From Prochlorococcus marinus CUG1417 (lineage in GTDB: Bacteria; Cyanobacteriota; Cyanobacteriia; PCC-6307; Cyanobiaceae), in the NCBI RefSeq assembly GCF_017695975.1, contig NZ_JAAORN010000001.1, forward strand, positions 744,001 through 808,000: a DNA stretch of 64,000 bases, written 5' to 3'. Shown here one piece after another: positions 46,309 to 56,408 of the stretch. The first letter of the stretch is position 1, and each line of letters opens with the position of its first letter. The notes beneath the pieces were generated by a model. It did no database searches. It was not told the DNA's origin and saw only the letters and a program-made list of their open reading frames with translations. A program made the translations under genes and the position numbers.

Positions 46309-46322
46309 AGTATATATGTACT
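46309..46322 (-). promoter_or_regulatory. LexA-box-like site of the umuDC operon
   Basis: AGTATATATGTACT (as read on the plus strand) fits the cyanobacterial LexA pattern RGTACNNNDGTWCB with one mismatch. It lies 13 bp before the umuD start, where LexA binding would repress the operon until DNA damage. Confidence 0.6.
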
Positions 46323-46393
46323 ATATAGCAAAAATCAAAAAATAGTTAGTTATTAAACTTTTATAGATTAATTTTAGATTGAATCTAATCTTT

Positions 46394-46810
46394 TTAAGAA
46401 CGATGATAAGGGGAGTTGTTAGATATAGAAATAGCTCTATAGATTTGCTCGATTAGGATTAATCTAGCTAATTCATGAGGAAAAGTTAAAGGAGACAGGC
46501 TTAGGACAAGATCTGATTTTTCTTTTATATCTGAACTAACTCCATCAGTATCACCGATTAAGAAATTAATTTTATTATTTTTAAAATTCAAGAGTAAGGA
46601 ACATAGTTCAACTGAATTAAACTGTTTTCCTTCTTCACTTAGGCAGATAATAATATTGTTATTGGATCTGAGATTATTTAAATTAAAAGTCTTTAACTCA
46701 TTAATGATAAGTTCAGGCATTCTTTTTTTGTATTGATTAATTCCATCTCTAATCCAAATTTTCTTTATTTTGCCGATAGCATAAATTGCTAATCTATTAC
46801 TCTGAATCAT
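46394..46810 (-). CDS. rlmH: 23S rRNA (pseudouridine-1915-N3)-methyltransferase RlmH
   Basis: 138 residues. SPOUT fold with [33 protein letters not shown] and the C-terminal [20 protein letters not shown] then PYHRS, in which the end YH-R/K is typical of RlmH. Modifies helix 69 of 23S rRNA. Confidence 0.93.
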   Translation of the reverse strand: MIQSNRLAIYAIGKIKKIWIRDGINQYKKRMPELIINELKTFNLNNLRSNNNIIICLSEEGKQFNSVELCSLLLNFKNNKINFLIGDTDGVSSDIKEKSDLVLSLSPLTFPHELARLILIEQIYRAISISNNSPYHRS

Positions 46811-46829
46811 AAGTAAATATTAAAACTAA

Positions 46830-47162
46830 TTATTCATCAAGAAGATAATTAAATTCATCATATAGTTCCTCTTCGGTTGTTAATTTCTTGGAAAAATTAT
46901 CTTTTTTAGAATTCATATTAATTTGATTAATCTCACTTTTTCTTAGTGAATTATTAACGTTAGAAGTTTCTTCTAAAGATTCTGAATTGTCAATTAACGA
47001 ATAAAAAATTTTATTGGGATCTTCTGAATTAAGTGGATTAGTGATTAAATTATCATTATTAGTTATATTTGTGTAATTATTTATATTTTTACTTTCGTTG
47101 TTTAAATTTTTCTTTTTTTTAAATTTATTGAGTTTATCTAAATTTTTTTTTGATAAGCTCAT
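46830..47162 (-). CDS. Asn/Lys-rich hypothetical protein (110 residues)
   Basis: Low complexity over most of its length (e.g. NNYTNITNNDNLITNPLN), predicted disordered, with a basic start (MSLSKKNLDKLNKFKKKK) and an ordered acidic end (TTEEELYDEFNYLLDE). It lies between rlmH and rsmA. Only the C-terminal 16 residues look constrained, perhaps a short binding motif. Function unknown. Confidence 0.5.
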   Translation of the reverse strand: MSLSKKNLDKLNKFKKKKNLNNESKNINNYTNITNNDNLITNPLNSEDPNKIFYSLIDNSESLEETSNVNNSLRKSEINQINMNSKKDNFSKKLTTEEELYDEFNYLLDE

Positions 47163-47218
47163 GATATAAAGTATTAAATAAATTCATATTTAATTTAAAC
47201 ATATTATTTATCTTTTAG

Positions 47219-48043
47219 ATGAATTCAAAAAAATATCATCAAAAAAAAAGATTTGGACAACACTGGTTGGTAAATAAAAAAATATTAGAAAAAATTAAAG
47301 AAATTGCTGTTCTTAATGAAAATGACTTTATTTTAGAAATTGGTCCTGGTAAAGGGGCTTTAACATCTAAGTTGTTAGATTCAGAAATTAAAAAATTACA
47401 TGCAATTGAATTAGATAAAGATTTAATAAATTTATTAAAAGATAAATTCAATAATAATGATAAGTTTTCACTGCAGCAGGGAGATATTCTTTCCGTAAAT
47501 TTAGATTTAATTAATAAGAAGATTACAAAAGTAATTGCAAATATTCCTTACAATATAACTGGCCCAATATTGGATATTTTCATAGGTCGATTGGGCATTA
47601 TAAGAAAGTATAATTACGAAAAAATAATATTTTTAATGCAGAAAGACGTTGTAGATAGGATTTTGTCAAAAGAAGGAAGTCCCAATGCTGGTGCGCTTAG
47701 TATAAGAATGCAACTTTTATCAAAAATAAAAAGAATATGTGATGTGCCGCCATCATCATTTAGTCCGCCTCCAAAAGTTTTTTCTTCTTTAGTAGTTTTC
47801 GAACCAATTAAAAATGAATTTAGATTAGATATTAGTTTAGAAAAATATATAGATAAACTTCTTCGAATTTCATTTAATTCAAGAAGAAAAATGCTTAGAA
47901 ATACTCTTAATTCAATACTTTCAAATGAAGAGATAAATGAATTATCTGAATCTTCAAAAGTTTGTTTTAATTTACGACCACAAGATATTTCAATTGACCA
48001 ATGGATTAAGCTTGCAGAAAATTGTATTAAAATTAAAAAATAA
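47219..48043 (+). CDS. rsmA: 16S rRNA dimethyladenosine transferase
   Basis: 274 residues (KsgA). [21 protein letters not shown] motif [31 protein letters not shown] (catalytic NIPY) and [16 protein letters not shown] are diagnostic. Dimethylates A1518 and A1519 of 16S rRNA. ispE follows with a 13-bp gap. Confidence 0.96.
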   Translation: MNSKKYHQKKRFGQHWLVNKKILEKIKEIAVLNENDFILEIGPGKGALTSKLLDSEIKKLHAIELDKDLINLLKDKFNNNDKFSLQQGDILSVNLDLINKKITKVIANIPYNITGPILDIFIGRLGIIRKYNYEKIIFLMQKDVVDRILSKEGSPNAGALSIRMQLLSKIKRICDVPPSSFSPPPKVFSSLVVFEPIKNEFRLDISLEKYIDKLLRISFNSRRKMLRNTLNSILSNEEINELSESSKVCFNLRPQDISIDQWIKLAENCIKIKK

Positions 48044-48056
48044 AAAATTCAAGTAT

Positions 48057-48992
48057 ATGCAAGATTTAGTTAAAAAGAAAATTAATATAAAATCTCCTGC
48101 CAAAATAAATTTGCACCTAGAAGTTATTGGTAAAAGAGAGGATGGATTTCATGAGTTAGCAATGATTATGCAAAATATTGATCTTGCTGATTATTTAGAA
48201 TTTGAAATTAATAATGAAGGTTTAATTAAACTCGACTCTGATTGTAATGATTTAAGCCTATCTGATGATAACTTAATCGTTAAATCGGCAAATCTATTAA
48301 GGAAAAAATCAAATATAGATTACGGTGCGAACATATTTTTAAGAAAAAATATTCCAATTGGTGCAGGATTAGCTGGTGGATCTAGTAATGCAGCAGCAAC
48401 ATTAATTGGTCTTAATAAGTTATGGGATTTGAATTTAGATCAAGAAATATTATGTGCATTAGCATCAACTTTAGGGTCTGATATTCCCTTTTTTATAAAT
48501 GGTGGTATTCAATTATGTTTTGGAAGAGGAGAAATTTTGGAGAAATTAGATTCAAACTTTGAATATGGAGTAATTCTTTTAAAAAACCCAAATGTATCAG
48601 TATCTACAGCTGAAACTTATAAAAAATATAGTAATAGATTTTGTGATCAATATCTTACTGATAGAGAAATGATTGAAAACATAAGAAAAAATTTAAGAGA
48701 TAATGGTTTAAAGAACTTAAATTTTGATAATCAACATTTATTTATTAAAAATGATTTGCAGTTAGTTGTTGAAAATGAAAATGATTCTGTAAAGCAGGCA
48801 TTATATTTACTTTCAAAATTAGAAAATTGTCTCACATTTTCAATGAGTGGATCAGGCCCTACATGCTTTGCACTCTTTAAAGATATAGAGACTGCCAAAA
48901 AAGAATTAACTGCAAATTCTAAATTATTTAAAGATAAAGGCTTTGATTCATGGGTTTGCACTTTCGTTGAAAAGGGAATAACATTCATTTAA
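48057..48992 (+). CDS. ispE: 4-diphosphocytidyl-2-C-methyl-D-erythritol kinase
   Basis: About 311 residues. GHMP kinase of the MEP isoprenoid pathway. SPAKINLHLEVIGKREDGFH is the start signature, NIPIGAGLAGGSSNAAATLI the ATP loop and TFSMSGSGPTCFALF the third motif. ATG at 48057 chosen; a longer frame overlaps rsmA and lacks homology. Confidence 0.95.
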   Translation: MQDLVKKKINIKSPAKINLHLEVIGKREDGFHELAMIMQNIDLADYLEFEINNEGLIKLDSDCNDLSLSDDNLIVKSANLLRKKSNIDYGANIFLRKNIPIGAGLAGGSSNAAATLIGLNKLWDLNLDQEILCALASTLGSDIPFFINGGIQLCFGRGEILEKLDSNFEYGVILLKNPNVSVSTAETYKKYSNRFCDQYLTDREMIENIRKNLRDNGLKNLNFDNQHLFIKNDLQLVVENENDSVKQALYLLSKLENCLTFSMSGSGPTCFALFKDIETAKKELTANSKLFKDKGFDSWVCTFVEKGITFI

Positions 48993-49015
48993 ATTTTTTT
49001 ATATAAAAATCTATT

Positions 49016-49318
49016 GTGGCTGATATTAGTAATGAGAATATTGAAAAAAATATTCCCGAAAAAGGACCTTTGAATTTTATTGTTGGATCATTAACAAGTT
49101 TTTTATTATTTGTATTTTTTTATTTTTTAAGTAATAAAATTGCAATTTATTTTTCAGTACATAAACCATCTAACTCTTCTGAAATAGTCCAAAATATTTC
49201 CTCTAGTATTAATACCTTAATAATTGGTTTATCTTTTTTGCTAACTTTCTCTTTTGCTTTTATAGGTATAGGACTTTTTATTGTATTTATTCGCAGTTTT
49301 ATTGTGAAGAAAAGTTGA
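49016..49318 (+). CDS. DUF3082-like membrane protein
   Basis: 100 residues, GTG start. Two to three hydrophobic segments (about 24-45 and 68-92) with PLNFIVGSLTSFLLFVFFYF and the final FIVFIRSFIVKKS. It resembles the cyanobacterial DUF3082 family. Function unknown. It lies 23 bp after ispE. Confidence 0.65.
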   Translation: MADISNENIEKNIPEKGPLNFIVGSLTSFLLFVFFYFLSNKIAIYFSVHKPSNSSEIVQNISSSINTLIIGLSFLLTFSFAFIGIGLFIVFIRSFIVKKS

Positions 49319-49353
49319 ATTGCCAATATTATTTAAGAAAACACTTTCTTTGA

Positions 49354-49449
49354 ATGTCTTTACATGACTTAGGCCTTTTAGTCCTTTTACTGTCACCTGG
49401 AATGATTCTATCAATATTACTACTTATAACCTTCGCTGAAGGAGGTTGA
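49354..49449 (+). CDS. 31-residue membrane peptide upstream of pdhB
   Basis: The frame MSLHDLGLLVLLLSPGMILS then ILLLITFAEGG is almost entirely one membrane helix, with a conserved-looking AEGG end. It lies 50 bp before pdhB and after the DUF3082-like gene. I recognise the style but no assigned name. Confidence 0.5.
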   Translation: MSLHDLGLLVLLLSPGMILSILLLITFAEGG

Positions 49450-49498
49450 ATTATTCAAAGTGGTAGGATTATATGTGTGATTAATTAGGTAATTAATT

Positions 49499-50482
49499 GT
49501 GGCTGGAACATTATTATTTAATGCTTTGAAAGAGGCAATTGATGAAGAAATGGCAAATGATGTAAATGTTTGCGTAATGGGGGAAGATGTTGGTCAATAT
49601 GGAGGATCTTATAAGGTAACTAAGGATTTATATGAAAAATATGGAGAGTTAAGAGTCTTAGATACTCCAATTGCAGAGAATAGTTTTACGGGTATGGCTG
49701 TGGGTGCAGCAATGACTGGCTTAAGACCAATAGTAGAAGGAATGAATATGGGTTTTTTGCTTTTAGCATTTAATCAGATATCAAACAATATGGGTATGCT
49801 TAGATATACAAGTGGCGGAAATTATAAAATACCAGCAGTAGTTCGAGGACCTGGTGGAGTTGGTCGTCAACTTGGTGCTGAGCATAGTCAAAGACTTGAA
49901 GCATATTTTCATGCAGTTCCTGGCATAAAGATTGTTGCATGTAGTACGCCAACAAATGCTAAAGGTTTAATGAAAGCAGCTATAAGAGATGATAATCCGG
50001 TTCTATTTTTCGAACATGTTCTTCTATACAATTTGTCTGAAGAATTACCTGAGGGTGATTATACTTGCGCTTTAGATCAGGCTGACGTTGTAAAAGAAGG
50101 GAGTGATATTACTTTATTGACTTATTCAAGAATGAGACATCACTGCCTTAAAGCTGTTGAAGAATTAGAAAAAAAAGGAATTGATGTTGAGTTAATAGAT
50201 TTAATAAGTTTAAAACCATTTGATATGGAAACCATCTCAAAATCAATAAGAAAAACAAATAAAGTAATTATTGTTGAAGAATGTATGAAGACTGGAGGTA
50301 TTGGTGCAGAATTAATTGCCTTGATAACAGAAGAGTGTTTTGATGATCTTGATGCCCGACCAATTAGATTATCTAGTCAAGATATTCCAACTCCCTATAA
50401 TGGAAATCTTGAAAATTTGACAATAATCCAACCACATCAAATAGTTGAAAAAGTTGAACATTTAATTAGTGGGAGTATATAG
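49499..50482 (+). CDS. pdhB: Pyruvate dehydrogenase E1 beta subunit
   Basis: 327 residues, GTG start. [54 protein letters not shown] and [14 protein letters not shown] are typical of E1-beta. With the alpha subunit it decarboxylates pyruvate to acetyl-CoA. secD follows 2 bp later. Confidence 0.96.
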   Translation: MAGTLLFNALKEAIDEEMANDVNVCVMGEDVGQYGGSYKVTKDLYEKYGELRVLDTPIAENSFTGMAVGAAMTGLRPIVEGMNMGFLLLAFNQISNNMGMLRYTSGGNYKIPAVVRGPGGVGRQLGAEHSQRLEAYFHAVPGIKIVACSTPTNAKGLMKAAIRDDNPVLFFEHVLLYNLSEELPEGDYTCALDQADVVKEGSDITLLTYSRMRHHCLKAVEELEKKGIDVELIDLISLKPFDMETISKSIRKTNKVIIVEECMKTGGIGAELIALITEECFDDLDARPIRLSSQDIPTPYNGNLENLTIIQPHQIVEKVEHLISGSI

Positions 50483-50484
50483 AA

Positions 50485-51954
50485 ATGAAAAGAAGGCAAG
50501 GTTGGCTTTTTTTTATTATATTTCTACTTACTTTATCTGTTTATCTATTAATAAATTATCCCTTACAGTTGGGATTGGATTTACAAGGAGGTTCTCAACT
50601 TACACTACAAATTGTTAAAGAGGAAGGTAAGGTAACAAGGGATGAACTTGAAGCAGTTAATTCGGTTATAGATAAGCGTGTTAACAATTTAGGAGTTTCT
50701 GAGTCTAATTTACAAACTCTCGGTGGAGATCAATTGATTTTAGAATTGCCAGGCGAACAAAATCCATTAGTTGCTTCAAGGGTATTAGGTAAGACTGCTT
50801 TATTAGAATTTAGAACTCAAAAAGAAGGAACATCTACAGATTTAAAAACCCTGCAAATACAAAGATTGAGTATTAAAGAATTAATTGAACAATATTCCTT
50901 TGAAGAAAAAAATCAAAATAATGATAGTTTCTTAAAAGTTATTCAAGATGGCCTTAAAAATATAGAGCAAGAATTGAATTACTCATCTACTAGTAATGAT
51001 TTATATGGGAAGTTAATTGAAATCAAAAAATATGTTGATAAAGAAATTACAAATTTATTTATTAAAACAGATTTATCTGGTAAGGATCTTATTAACGCAG
51101 GAAGGAGACAAGAACAAACAAATAGTAATTGGGAAGTTTTATTAACTTTTAGTAATTCAGGAGGTGAAAAGTTTGCAGAAATTACAAAGTCAATTGCTGG
51201 CACTAATCAACTTTTGGCTATCATTCTTGATGGTGAATCTATAAGTGAAGCTAGTGTTGGTAACCAGTTTGCTAGTACTGGTATTACAGGTGGATCAGCA
51301 ACAATAAGCGGTAATTTTAGTGCTGAAAATGCTAGAGAATTAGAAGTTCAACTTAAAGGAGGCTCATTGCCATTGCCAATTGAAATAGTAGAAACCAACA
51401 CTATAGGGGCTCTATTGGGATCCAAAAATATTTTAAAAAGTCTTTATGCAGCTATTAGTGGATTAATTTTTGTTGGTATATTTATGATTTTTAATTATAG
51501 AATTCTAGGTTTCGTTTCAGTTCTATCTCTAGTACTTTATGGTTTCTTTAACTTAGCCCTATATTCTTTAATTCCTGTAACTTTGACTTTACCTGGAATA
51601 TCTGGCCTTATACTTAGCATTGGTATGGCTGTTGATGCAAATATTCTAATATTTGAGAGAATTAGAGAAGAATTATATAACGGCAATACTCTTACAAGAT
51701 CTATTGATAGCGGTTTTCAAAGAGCTAATTCATCTATAGTTGATGGTCATATTACAACTCTTCTAAGTTGTTTTGTATTGTTTTTATTAGGAACAAATTT
51801 TGTTAAAGGTTTTGCGGCAACATTAGGTATTGGAGTTCTAATAAGCTTGTTTACCTCATTAAATTGTTCTAAAACTATTTTGCGATTTTTTATAACATAT
51901 CAATCTTTAAGAGAAAAAAATCTCTATCTACCCAAGAATAATTTTTCAAATTAA
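50485..51954 (+). CDS. secD: Protein translocase subunit SecD
   Basis: 489 residues. LGLDLQGGSQLTLQI near residue 32 (D1 motif), a large periplasmic P1 domain, ATISGNFSAENARELEVQLK and six membrane spans with SIGMAVDANILIFERIREEL. Uses the proton gradient to pull secreted proteins outward. Paired with secF 21 bp later. Confidence 0.96.
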   Translation: MKRRQGWLFFIIFLLTLSVYLLINYPLQLGLDLQGGSQLTLQIVKEEGKVTRDELEAVNSVIDKRVNNLGVSESNLQTLGGDQLILELPGEQNPLVASRVLGKTALLEFRTQKEGTSTDLKTLQIQRLSIKELIEQYSFEEKNQNNDSFLKVIQDGLKNIEQELNYSSTSNDLYGKLIEIKKYVDKEITNLFIKTDLSGKDLINAGRRQEQTNSNWEVLLTFSNSGGEKFAEITKSIAGTNQLLAIILDGESISEASVGNQFASTGITGGSATISGNFSAENARELEVQLKGGSLPLPIEIVETNTIGALLGSKNILKSLYAAISGLIFVGIFMIFNYRILGFVSVLSLVLYGFFNLALYSLIPVTLTLPGISGLILSIGMAVDANILIFERIREELYNGNTLTRSIDSGFQRANSSIVDGHITTLLSCFVLFLLGTNFVKGFAATLGIGVLISLFTSLNCSKTILRFFITYQSLREKNLYLPKNNFSN

Positions 51955-51975
51955 ATTTTTTGTTTCTAATTTCCC

Positions 51976-52890
51976 ATGAAATACAATCTTGAACTAATAA
52001 AAAATAAAAGAAAGATAATTAGTTTTTCAACTTTTCTTATTTTGTTAAGTCTTTTAGGAATTTTATATTCAACTTTTAATACTTCTTATAAGAAACCTAT
52101 AAATTTAGGGATGGATTTTGTTGGAGGAAATGAATTAAGAATAGAAAGAGTTTGTGAAGAAGACTGTTCTAATCTTTCCCCTGATTCAGTTTTAGAAAAT
52201 TTAAGAGAGATCTCTATTAATAAAAACTTTATAAATAATATTAAATTACAATTCCAAAATAATAATAAATTAATTTCAATAAGAACACCTTATTTGACTA
52301 TCGAAGAATCAAATAATCTAATTACTAATCTTGATAATATTATTGGACCTCTAAATTATGAGAGTAAGGATTCAAGATTAATAGGTCCAAAGCTTGGGAA
52401 AAGATTACTTACCAATTGTGTTACTTCATTGTTGGTTTCTTTATTTGCAATATCTTTATATATAACTATTAGGTTTGATAAAAAATATGCATTATTTGCA
52501 TTATTAGCTTTATTCCATGATTTATTAATTGTTTTCGGTATATTTTCCTGGTTGGGAATTATATTATCTATCGAGGTAAATAGTTTATTTGCGGTGTCCT
52601 TGTTAACTATTGCTGGTTATTCTGTAAATGATACTGTTGTTATTTTTGATAGGATTCGTGAGAATTTAAAATCAAAGGAACAAGGCTATAACGAAACTAT
52701 TCAATTATCAGTAAACGAATCATTTAGGAGAACAACTTTTACCAGTATTACAACCCTTATCCCTTTACTATGCATAATTTTGTTTGGATCATACTCGCTG
52801 TTTTGGTTTTCTTTGGCCTTATCATTAGGAATTATTTTTGGAAGTTATTCAAGTATTTTATTGGCTCCATCTTTGTTGCTTAAAGACTGA
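51976..52890 (+). CDS. secF: Protein translocase subunit SecF
   Basis: 304 residues. NLGMDFVGGNELRIER, then six spans with TIAGYSVNDTVVIFDRIREN and SFRRTTFTSITTLIPLL. Forms SecDF with the preceding protein. Confidence 0.96.
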   Translation: MKYNLELIKNKRKIISFSTFLILLSLLGILYSTFNTSYKKPINLGMDFVGGNELRIERVCEEDCSNLSPDSVLENLREISINKNFINNIKLQFQNNNKLISIRTPYLTIEESNNLITNLDNIIGPLNYESKDSRLIGPKLGKRLLTNCVTSLLVSLFAISLYITIRFDKKYALFALLALFHDLLIVFGIFSWLGIILSIEVNSLFAVSLLTIAGYSVNDTVVIFDRIRENLKSKEQGYNETIQLSVNESFRRTTFTSITTLIPLLCIILFGSYSLFWFSLALSLGIIFGSYSSILLAPSLLLKD

Positions 52891-52908
52891 GATTAGGCTT
52901 TTCATTTT

Positions 52909-53091
52909 ATGAAATTGAATTATTATTTGATAATTTTATTTTCTTTAGTTTTAATAGATCTTTCTACTGAGCTAAGAATATTATTTGATCATTTTACTTT
53001 TAGTTCTCTATATTTTGCTATAAGTAAACATCCCTTAGCTATCTTTATACTTTTTTCATACCCATACTTATATAAAAAATTAATTAAGTAG
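52909..53091 (+). CDS. Small membrane protein after secF (60 residues)
   Basis: Two hydrophobic stretches (MKLNYYLIILFSLVLIDLST and LAIFILFSYPYLYK) and a basic end. It lies 18 bp after secF, so is likely in the same transcript. It converges on the PerM-like gene with a 3-bp gap. Function unknown; a Sec accessory role is speculation. Confidence 0.5.
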   Translation: MKLNYYLIILFSLVLIDLSTELRILFDHFTFSSLYFAISKHPLAIFILFSYPYLYKKLIK

Positions 53092-53094
53092 TTT

Positions 53095-54138
53095 TTAAAT
53101 ATCTTTAAATGATTCTTTGATTAAAACCTGTATTACTACAGCCAATGGAAGAGATAGTATTAAGCCTAATGGACCAAAAATGAAGGTAAATCCAAATTGT
53201 GATATTAATGTCAAGCCAGGAAGTAGGTTTGCTTTTTTCTTCATTATAGATGGCATTATGATATAGCTTTCAATATTTTGAATGATTACATATGATCCTA
53301 AAACTGCCAGTGGTTTCCAAAAATTATCAAGTAATGCAATTGAGATTGGAAATATACCACTAATAACTGGACCTATATTTGGAATTATATTAAGAACCAT
53401 TGCTATTAAGGCATTTGAGACAACGTATTTGACATCTAATATAGATAAAACTATTAATGATAATAATCCTACTGATAATGAACTTATAACCATAGAAAAG
53501 GTCCAATTTGCTAGTGCAATATTGCATTTTTCCAGAATATTTCTAAATTTGTTACGGTAATTTTTTGGTATTAATAGAAGTATATTTTCTTTATATTGTT
53601 TTGGTTCAATAGAAATCATCAAACTCACTGCCAATACGAATATTAATCTCAAAAGACCTGAACCTAGATTCCCCGCAATATTAATTAAATTCTTAAAACT
53701 TTCTTGAATAGCTTTTGCAATAGTTGAGACATCTGGAATGGTAACTACATTATTTATTAAACTGAATATATCTATAACATTTTCTGATTGTTCGCCATAA
53801 AATAAGCTATTAAATTTGTTCAGATTTGTATTGATCAAAATATTTATTTTTGATAAACCATTTGGAATGTCAACTAGTATTTCATTGAATTCTTTTATAA
53901 AAGGAGGTAATACAAGAATAAAAATAGTAAATATTATTACTGATATGACGGCTAAGACAAGAAACAAAGAAATGGATCGAGGAATTTTCAAACCTTTTTG
54001 GATTTGATCACATAAATTACATACAATATTTGAGATTACTAAAGAACAAATTATTAGTAGGAGAAAATCCCTTAAAGTCCATACTATAAAAAAAGTTATT
54101 AATATTACTACTAACTTGAAATATGATGAACTATTCAA
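53095..54138 (-). CDS. AI-2E/PerM-family membrane protein
   Basis: 347 residues with about eight membrane segments. The C-terminal NIIPNIGPVISGIFPISIAL and GLTLISQFGFTFIFGPLGLI are the AI-2E transporter (UPF0118) signature. Transport substrate is unproven in cyanobacteria. It follows psb28 by 13 bp. Confidence 0.87.
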   Translation of the reverse strand: MNSSSYFKLVVILITFFIVWTLRDFLLLIICSLVISNIVCNLCDQIQKGLKIPRSISLFLVLAVISVIIFTIFILVLPPFIKEFNEILVDIPNGLSKINILINTNLNKFNSLFYGEQSENVIDIFSLINNVVTIPDVSTIAKAIQESFKNLINIAGNLGSGLLRLIFVLAVSLMISIEPKQYKENILLLIPKNYRNKFRNILEKCNIALANWTFSMVISSLSVGLLSLIVLSILDVKYVVSNALIAMVLNIIPNIGPVISGIFPISIALLDNFWKPLAVLGSYVIIQNIESYIIMPSIMKKKANLLPGLTLISQFGFTFIFGPLGLILSLPLAVVIQVLIKESFKDI

Positions 54139-54151
54139 TTTTCATAATATT

Positions 54152-54505
54152 CTACTTCTTTTCAGAATATCCTAATCCATTTGATTTGGCATAACTATTT
54201 GCGAATCTCATGAATCTATCAAAGTCTGGTGTGTTCTTCCAAATATAAACCGCTTCTAAAAATATTGGTTCTCCATCAACAAACTTTACTTTAACTTCCC
54301 TAGTTAATATTTCACCTTCGGAATCTATCATCCTCATGCCTGTGATTTCACCGTCTGTAATTGAAGATAATGCCTGAGGCTTTTCGAACAAAAATAATGC
54401 TTGGCCGGTAGTACCATCTTTACTCCTAGTCAGTCTTATTTCAGGCACTACTGGTTCATCAGTTCCCTCATAAAATTGTATTTTTGCTGTTTTATTTGTT
54501 GTCAT
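54152..54505 (-). CDS. psb28: Photosystem II assembly protein Psb28
   Basis: 117 residues. [47 protein letters not shown] and [20 protein letters not shown] are diagnostic. Binds the PSII assembly intermediate near CP47; soluble. Confidence 0.96.
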   Translation of the reverse strand: MTTNKTAKIQFYEGTDEPVVPEIRLTRSKDGTTGQALFLFEKPQALSSITDGEITGMRMIDSEGEILTREVKVKFVDGEPIFLEAVYIWKNTPDFDRFMRFANSYAKSNGLGYSEKK

Positions 54506-54565
54506 AATATTCGGTTAATAATTTTTCATCTTAGGAAATATTTTTCATATTCGTTTGTAGTTATT

Positions 54566-55606
54566 TTATAAAACATTATTTATTAATTCTAGGATACTTT
54601 CATCATATTTTTTATCAGTTAAATCTATTAACCTTATATTGGTTTTGCCAACCTTTTCATATTCATAACACTTATCGTAATAATCTAAAACTGATCTGCA
54701 AACTAAGTCCCATTTCTCATTATGAATAGATTCAAGAGCTATTTTTGTTCTTTGCGGTCCTAGTCTTTTTTTTATCCTTAGTACTGATTCTTGGAGTTCC
54801 TCTTTTTTAAATACACTATAAGTATCTATTAATTCATCTAACCTGTTAGATTCGCTCCTTATAATTTCAATCCTCATCGAGTTTTTCATCTGATTGAAGA
54901 ATTCATGAGGAATTTTACATTTACCTATATTTGCACTTTCAGCTTCTACAAAAATATTATTAGAACATTTAAAAGAATTTAATTTTTCTGCAATTAAATT
55001 TTCAAATTGTTCATTTGAAGGTTGTTTTTTCATTCCTAAACCTCCAAATGTACTTCCTCTATGACAAGCAAATCCTTCAAGATCAATAGTTTGATATTTA
55101 TATTTCTCAAGTAATGATAATAATCTTGTCTTCCCTGTTCCTGTTTTTCCGCCAATAACTACTAAATTCAACTTGTTTGAAAAACTATCTAATACCCATC
55201 TTCTATATATTTTGTATCCGCCTTTAAGTGTAACTATATTTAATTTAAATTTATCTAATAACCATCCAATACTTTGTGAACGCATTCCTCCTCTAGAGCA
55301 ATATATCCTGATAAATAATTCATTATTTTTATTAGGAATAGTTGTAGGAGGCTCAATACTCTTGAATAAATTATCAAGAAGTAATTCCATTTTTTTTTCA
55401 AAAAATTTTAATCCCTCTATAACTGCTTTTTTTCTACCTTCTTTTTTGTAAATTGTACCAATTATAGATCTCTCATCATCATCAAATAGTGGAATATTAA
55501 TAGAATTAGGCATGTGTCCTTTATAATATTCACTCGGGCTCCTAACATCTATAAGTGGTCCTTTAAAACATCTAAATTTCTCTAGTTCTTTTCTTTTGAA
55601 ATACAT
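54566..55606 (-). CDS. mnmH: tRNA 2-selenouridine/geranyl-2-thiouridine synthase MnmH
   Basis: 346 residues. An N-terminal rhodanese domain with LIDVRSPSEYYKGHMPNSIN and catalytic Cys in YCSRGGMRSQSIGWLL, then a P-loop domain with VIGGKTGTGKTRLL and FACHRGSTFGGLG. Modifies wobble 2-thiouridine in tRNA. Divergent from gun4. Confidence 0.9.
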   Translation of the reverse strand: MYFKRKELEKFRCFKGPLIDVRSPSEYYKGHMPNSINIPLFDDDERSIIGTIYKKEGRKKAVIEGLKFFEKKMELLLDNLFKSIEPPTTIPNKNNELFIRIYCSRGGMRSQSIGWLLDKFKLNIVTLKGGYKIYRRWVLDSFSNKLNLVVIGGKTGTGKTRLLSLLEKYKYQTIDLEGFACHRGSTFGGLGMKKQPSNEQFENLIAEKLNSFKCSNNIFVEAESANIGKCKIPHEFFNQMKNSMRIEIIRSESNRLDELIDTYSVFKKEELQESVLRIKKRLGPQRTKIALESIHNEKWDLVCRSVLDYYDKCYEYEKVGKTNIRLIDLTDKKYDESILELINNVL

Positions 55607-55641
55607 GGATAGTTTTTATTTTTTTAGATTAATTTTTTAAA

Positions 55642-56361
55642 ATGAATAACATAGAACAGGATAACTATAGTAATGCTACATTAGATCTTATAAAAAAATT
55701 TGTGGATTCTAATCAAAGAAAAAGAATAAATTCATTAGCTCAAATAGAATCTGAAGTCGAAAATATTTTTAATCTTGGCCCATCACTGTTTGATATGTTT
55801 GATAAAGAAGGAGATGACTGGGCTGCTGGTTGGATATTGCAAGTTTTAAAAAAATTCAAGCCAGAATTCTTTGAAAACTCTAAATTCAATAATTGGTTTA
55901 ATGCATATTCAGATATTGATATTAATTATGAAGATTTGCAATTGATGTTAGTTGAGCAAAAATTTGAAGAAGCAGATAGATTAACGAGTTCCTACTTACG
56001 AAAATTAGCTGGAAAATTAGCTGAAAAACGCGGATATGTTTTCTACAGTGAAGTTAAAAATATGTCAGGAAAAGATCTAGAAACAATAGATAGATTATGG
56101 ACTATTTATTCTACTGGTAGATTCGGATTTTCAATTCAAGCAAAGATATTAAAATCAGTAGGGAAAAAATATGAATTAATGTGGCCGAAAATAGGGTGGA
56201 AAAAAGAGGGCTTATGGACTAGATATCCCGGTTCTTTTTGCTGGTCATTGGATGCTCCTGATGGACATATGCCTTTAATAAATCAACTAAGAGGAGTAAG
56301 ACTTATGGACTCCATCCTACGTCATCCTGCTATTTCAAAAAGACACAATAATATTCTTTAA
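55642..56361 (+). CDS. gun4: GUN4-domain protein
   Basis: 239 residues. N-terminal helical part, then the GUN4 core YEDLQLMLVEQKFEEADRLT, ETIDRLWTIYSTGRFGFSIQ and GWKKEGLWTRYPGSFCWSLD followed by APDGHMP. Binds protoporphyrin IX and Mg-protoporphyrin and stimulates Mg chelatase for chlorophyll synthesis. Confidence 0.93.
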   Translation: MNNIEQDNYSNATLDLIKKFVDSNQRKRINSLAQIESEVENIFNLGPSLFDMFDKEGDDWAAGWILQVLKKFKPEFFENSKFNNWFNAYSDIDINYEDLQLMLVEQKFEEADRLTSSYLRKLAGKLAEKRGYVFYSEVKNMSGKDLETIDRLWTIYSTGRFGFSIQAKILKSVGKKYELMWPKIGWKKEGLWTRYPGSFCWSLDAPDGHMPLINQLRGVRLMDSILRHPAISKRHNNIL

Positions 56362-56408
56362 ATGAGGTATTTAATAAGTTAAAATTAAGAAAGTAGAAAA
56401 ATATTATT

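Noticed and set aside
47937-48056. 40-residue N-terminal extension of ispE
   Set aside because: It overlaps rsmA and shares no IspE homology; the ATG at 48057 gives the family N-terminus.
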